Shown here: in pieces, positions 63,402 through 64,000 of the stretch
How positions within the stretch are numbered: the first letter of the stretch is position 1
Layout of the letters: each line of letters opens with the position of its first letter
Source: Sediminibacterium sp.
GTDB taxonomy: Bacteria; Bacteroidota; Bacteroidia; Chitinophagales; Chitinophagaceae
Assembly: GCF_030695065.1 (NCBI RefSeq)
Contig: NZ_JAUYTR010000021.1
Span: forward strand, 124,001 to 188,000
Length of the DNA: 64,000 bases
Direction: 5' to 3'
Notes under the pieces: model-generated
Told to the model about the DNA's origin: nothing
Databases searched by the model: none
The model's input: only the letters and a program-made list of their open reading frames with translations
Program-made: the position numbers and the translations under genes

Positions 63402-63902
63402 TTAAAGTTGAATGCCCATTATATAGTCGTCCATGACAAATCCTTTTTCTAACTCAAAAATATTTTCAGATAAAATACTTAACCCTTGTCTTTTATAAAA
63501 TTCAATAGCAGGGTTTTGTTTATTTACTTGAAGAATCAATTCTTTGCCCCCGTTTTGTATTGCATACCCTTTTACTGCAGACAATAGTGCTTTACCTGCT
63601 CCTGTTTTTTGCGCCGTAGGGACAATATAGAGTTTGTTTAATTTAAATACACCCGCGGATTCATTTGAAACTGAAGCAAATCCCAACACTTCATTTTCTG
63701 AGGTCGTAGGTTGCTCTTTTTCAAATAAATAAAATTGATGTCCTTTAGCCATTTGTTGTATCAATGATTCGGTACTATACATGAGGTCTAACATGTACTT
63801 GATTTGCGCTTCGGATATAATTCCTCCATAAGTTGAAGGCCAAGTATTATATGCAATCTGCTGAATTACTGGTATATCGTCTAGTGTAGCAATTCTGATC
63901 AT
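63402..63902 (-). CDS. GNAT family N-acetyltransferase
   Basis: A 166-residue acetyltransferase: IRIATLDDIPVIQQIAYNTW at the start, NEVLGFASVSNESAGVFKLNKLYIVP, shortened, for the core strands, the acetyl-CoA loop QKTGAGKALLSAVKGYA and the C-terminal VNKQNPAIEFYKRQGLSIL. The acceptor is unknown. Its ATG overlaps the valS stop codon by one base (TAATG), so it is translated from the valS message. Confidence 0.9.
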   Translation of the reverse strand: MIRIATLDDIPVIQQIAYNTWPSTYGGIISEAQIKYMLDLMYSTESLIQQMAKGHQFYLFEKEQPTTSENEVLGFASVSNESAGVFKLNKLYIVPTAQKTGAGKALLSAVKGYAIQNGGKELILQVNKQNPAIEFYKRQGLSILSENIFELEKGFVMDDYIMGIQL

Positions 63903-64000
63903 TACAATGATTTCAAACTTTCTTCAATGGTGTTAATTCTTGCCTCTGCATCTGCTTGTTTTTTTCTTTCTAGTGCAATAATTTCTGGTTTTGCATTTTG
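63902..64000 (-). CDS. valS: Valyl-tRNA synthetase, C-terminal end only
   Basis: The minus strand at the right edge carries an open frame of 32 residues and a TAA stop (63902-63904). It reads QNAKPEIIALERKKQADAEA and ends EESLKSL, matching the C-terminal arm of bacterial ValS, where the coiled-coil tail has the form 'PxxVxxxERKKxxDAExxI'. The rest of the gene lies outside the window. It is upstream of and coupled to the GNAT gene. Confidence 0.82.
   Translation of the reverse strand, partial: QNAKPEIIALERKKQADAEARINTIEESLKSL

Overview
The window reads as chromosomal DNA of a member of the Bacteroidota, most likely a Chitinophagaceae relative of the Sediminibacterium/Chitinophaga type. The support is a SusC/SusD pair behind an ECF sigma/FecR pair, lineage-typical families (DUF6702, DUF3078, the Bacteroidota LptE, a YfhO-like giant membrane protein), AT-rich codon use, and several promoters carrying the Bacteroidota -7 element TAnnTTTG. 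The genus is an inference. No rRNA, tRNA, CRISPR array, insertion sequence or phage gene was seen. Genes are tightly packed and no gene-free stretch exceeds 300 bases.

Layout. 1-4195: 3' end of mgtE, an exported DUF5077/DUF3472 protein with an FKBP tail, and an S10 carboxypeptidase-like protein. 4164-14861: a polysaccharide utilisation locus with ECF sigma factor, FecR anti-sigma factor, SusC, SusD, LamG lipoprotein, a GH144-type glucanase, an EEP-fold hydrolase and an SGNH hydrolase; the glucanase family suggests beta-1,2-glucan as substrate. A hairpin lies ahead of susC and an intrinsic terminator lies between the LamG gene and the glucanase. 14928-24024: a nitrous oxide respiration island. 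The plus strand carries a Crp/Fnr regulator, a co-transcribed 12-helix membrane protein of unknown function and a FAS1 lipoprotein. The minus strand carries cytochrome c, clade II nosZ, a NosB-like/NosL fusion, nosD, nosF, nosY and a group III truncated haemoglobin. A Crp/Fnr-type palindrome sits exactly 41.5 bases upstream of the predicted start of the cytochrome c-nosZ transcript and a near-identical one precedes the FAS1 gene. A terminator separates nosZ from its maturation genes.

24129-41623: PAP2 phosphatase, ArnT-like glycosyltransferase, CorC/HlyC protein, DUF6702 protein, HupE/UreJ protein, two tandem M1 metallopeptidases, two tandem esterases, two glycosyltransferases with a YfhO-type protein, and a queuosine-precursor transporter. 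41735-51383: housekeeping genes, including the minus-strand run miaB, sigma-54 activator, lptE, a TPR-like protein, secG, terminator, mltG, yihY, plus trmH, a DUF3078 protein and purK. 51552-64000: hppD, a Na/Pi cotransporter operon headed by a CLC protein with fluoride-type motifs, a TPR sensor kinase, ahcY facing an Lrp/AsnC regulator, selO, a lipoprotein beta-carbonic anhydrase, a GNAT enzyme and the 3' end of valS.

Several start codons were moved downstream of the longest reading frame because the extension runs through a terminator or the preceding gene, or hides a signal peptide. These are the glucanase, the second M1 peptidase, nosZ, nosD, the YfhO protein, the sigma-54 regulator, lptE, trmH, the DUF3078 gene, the CorC gene, one GNAT gene and the sensor kinase.
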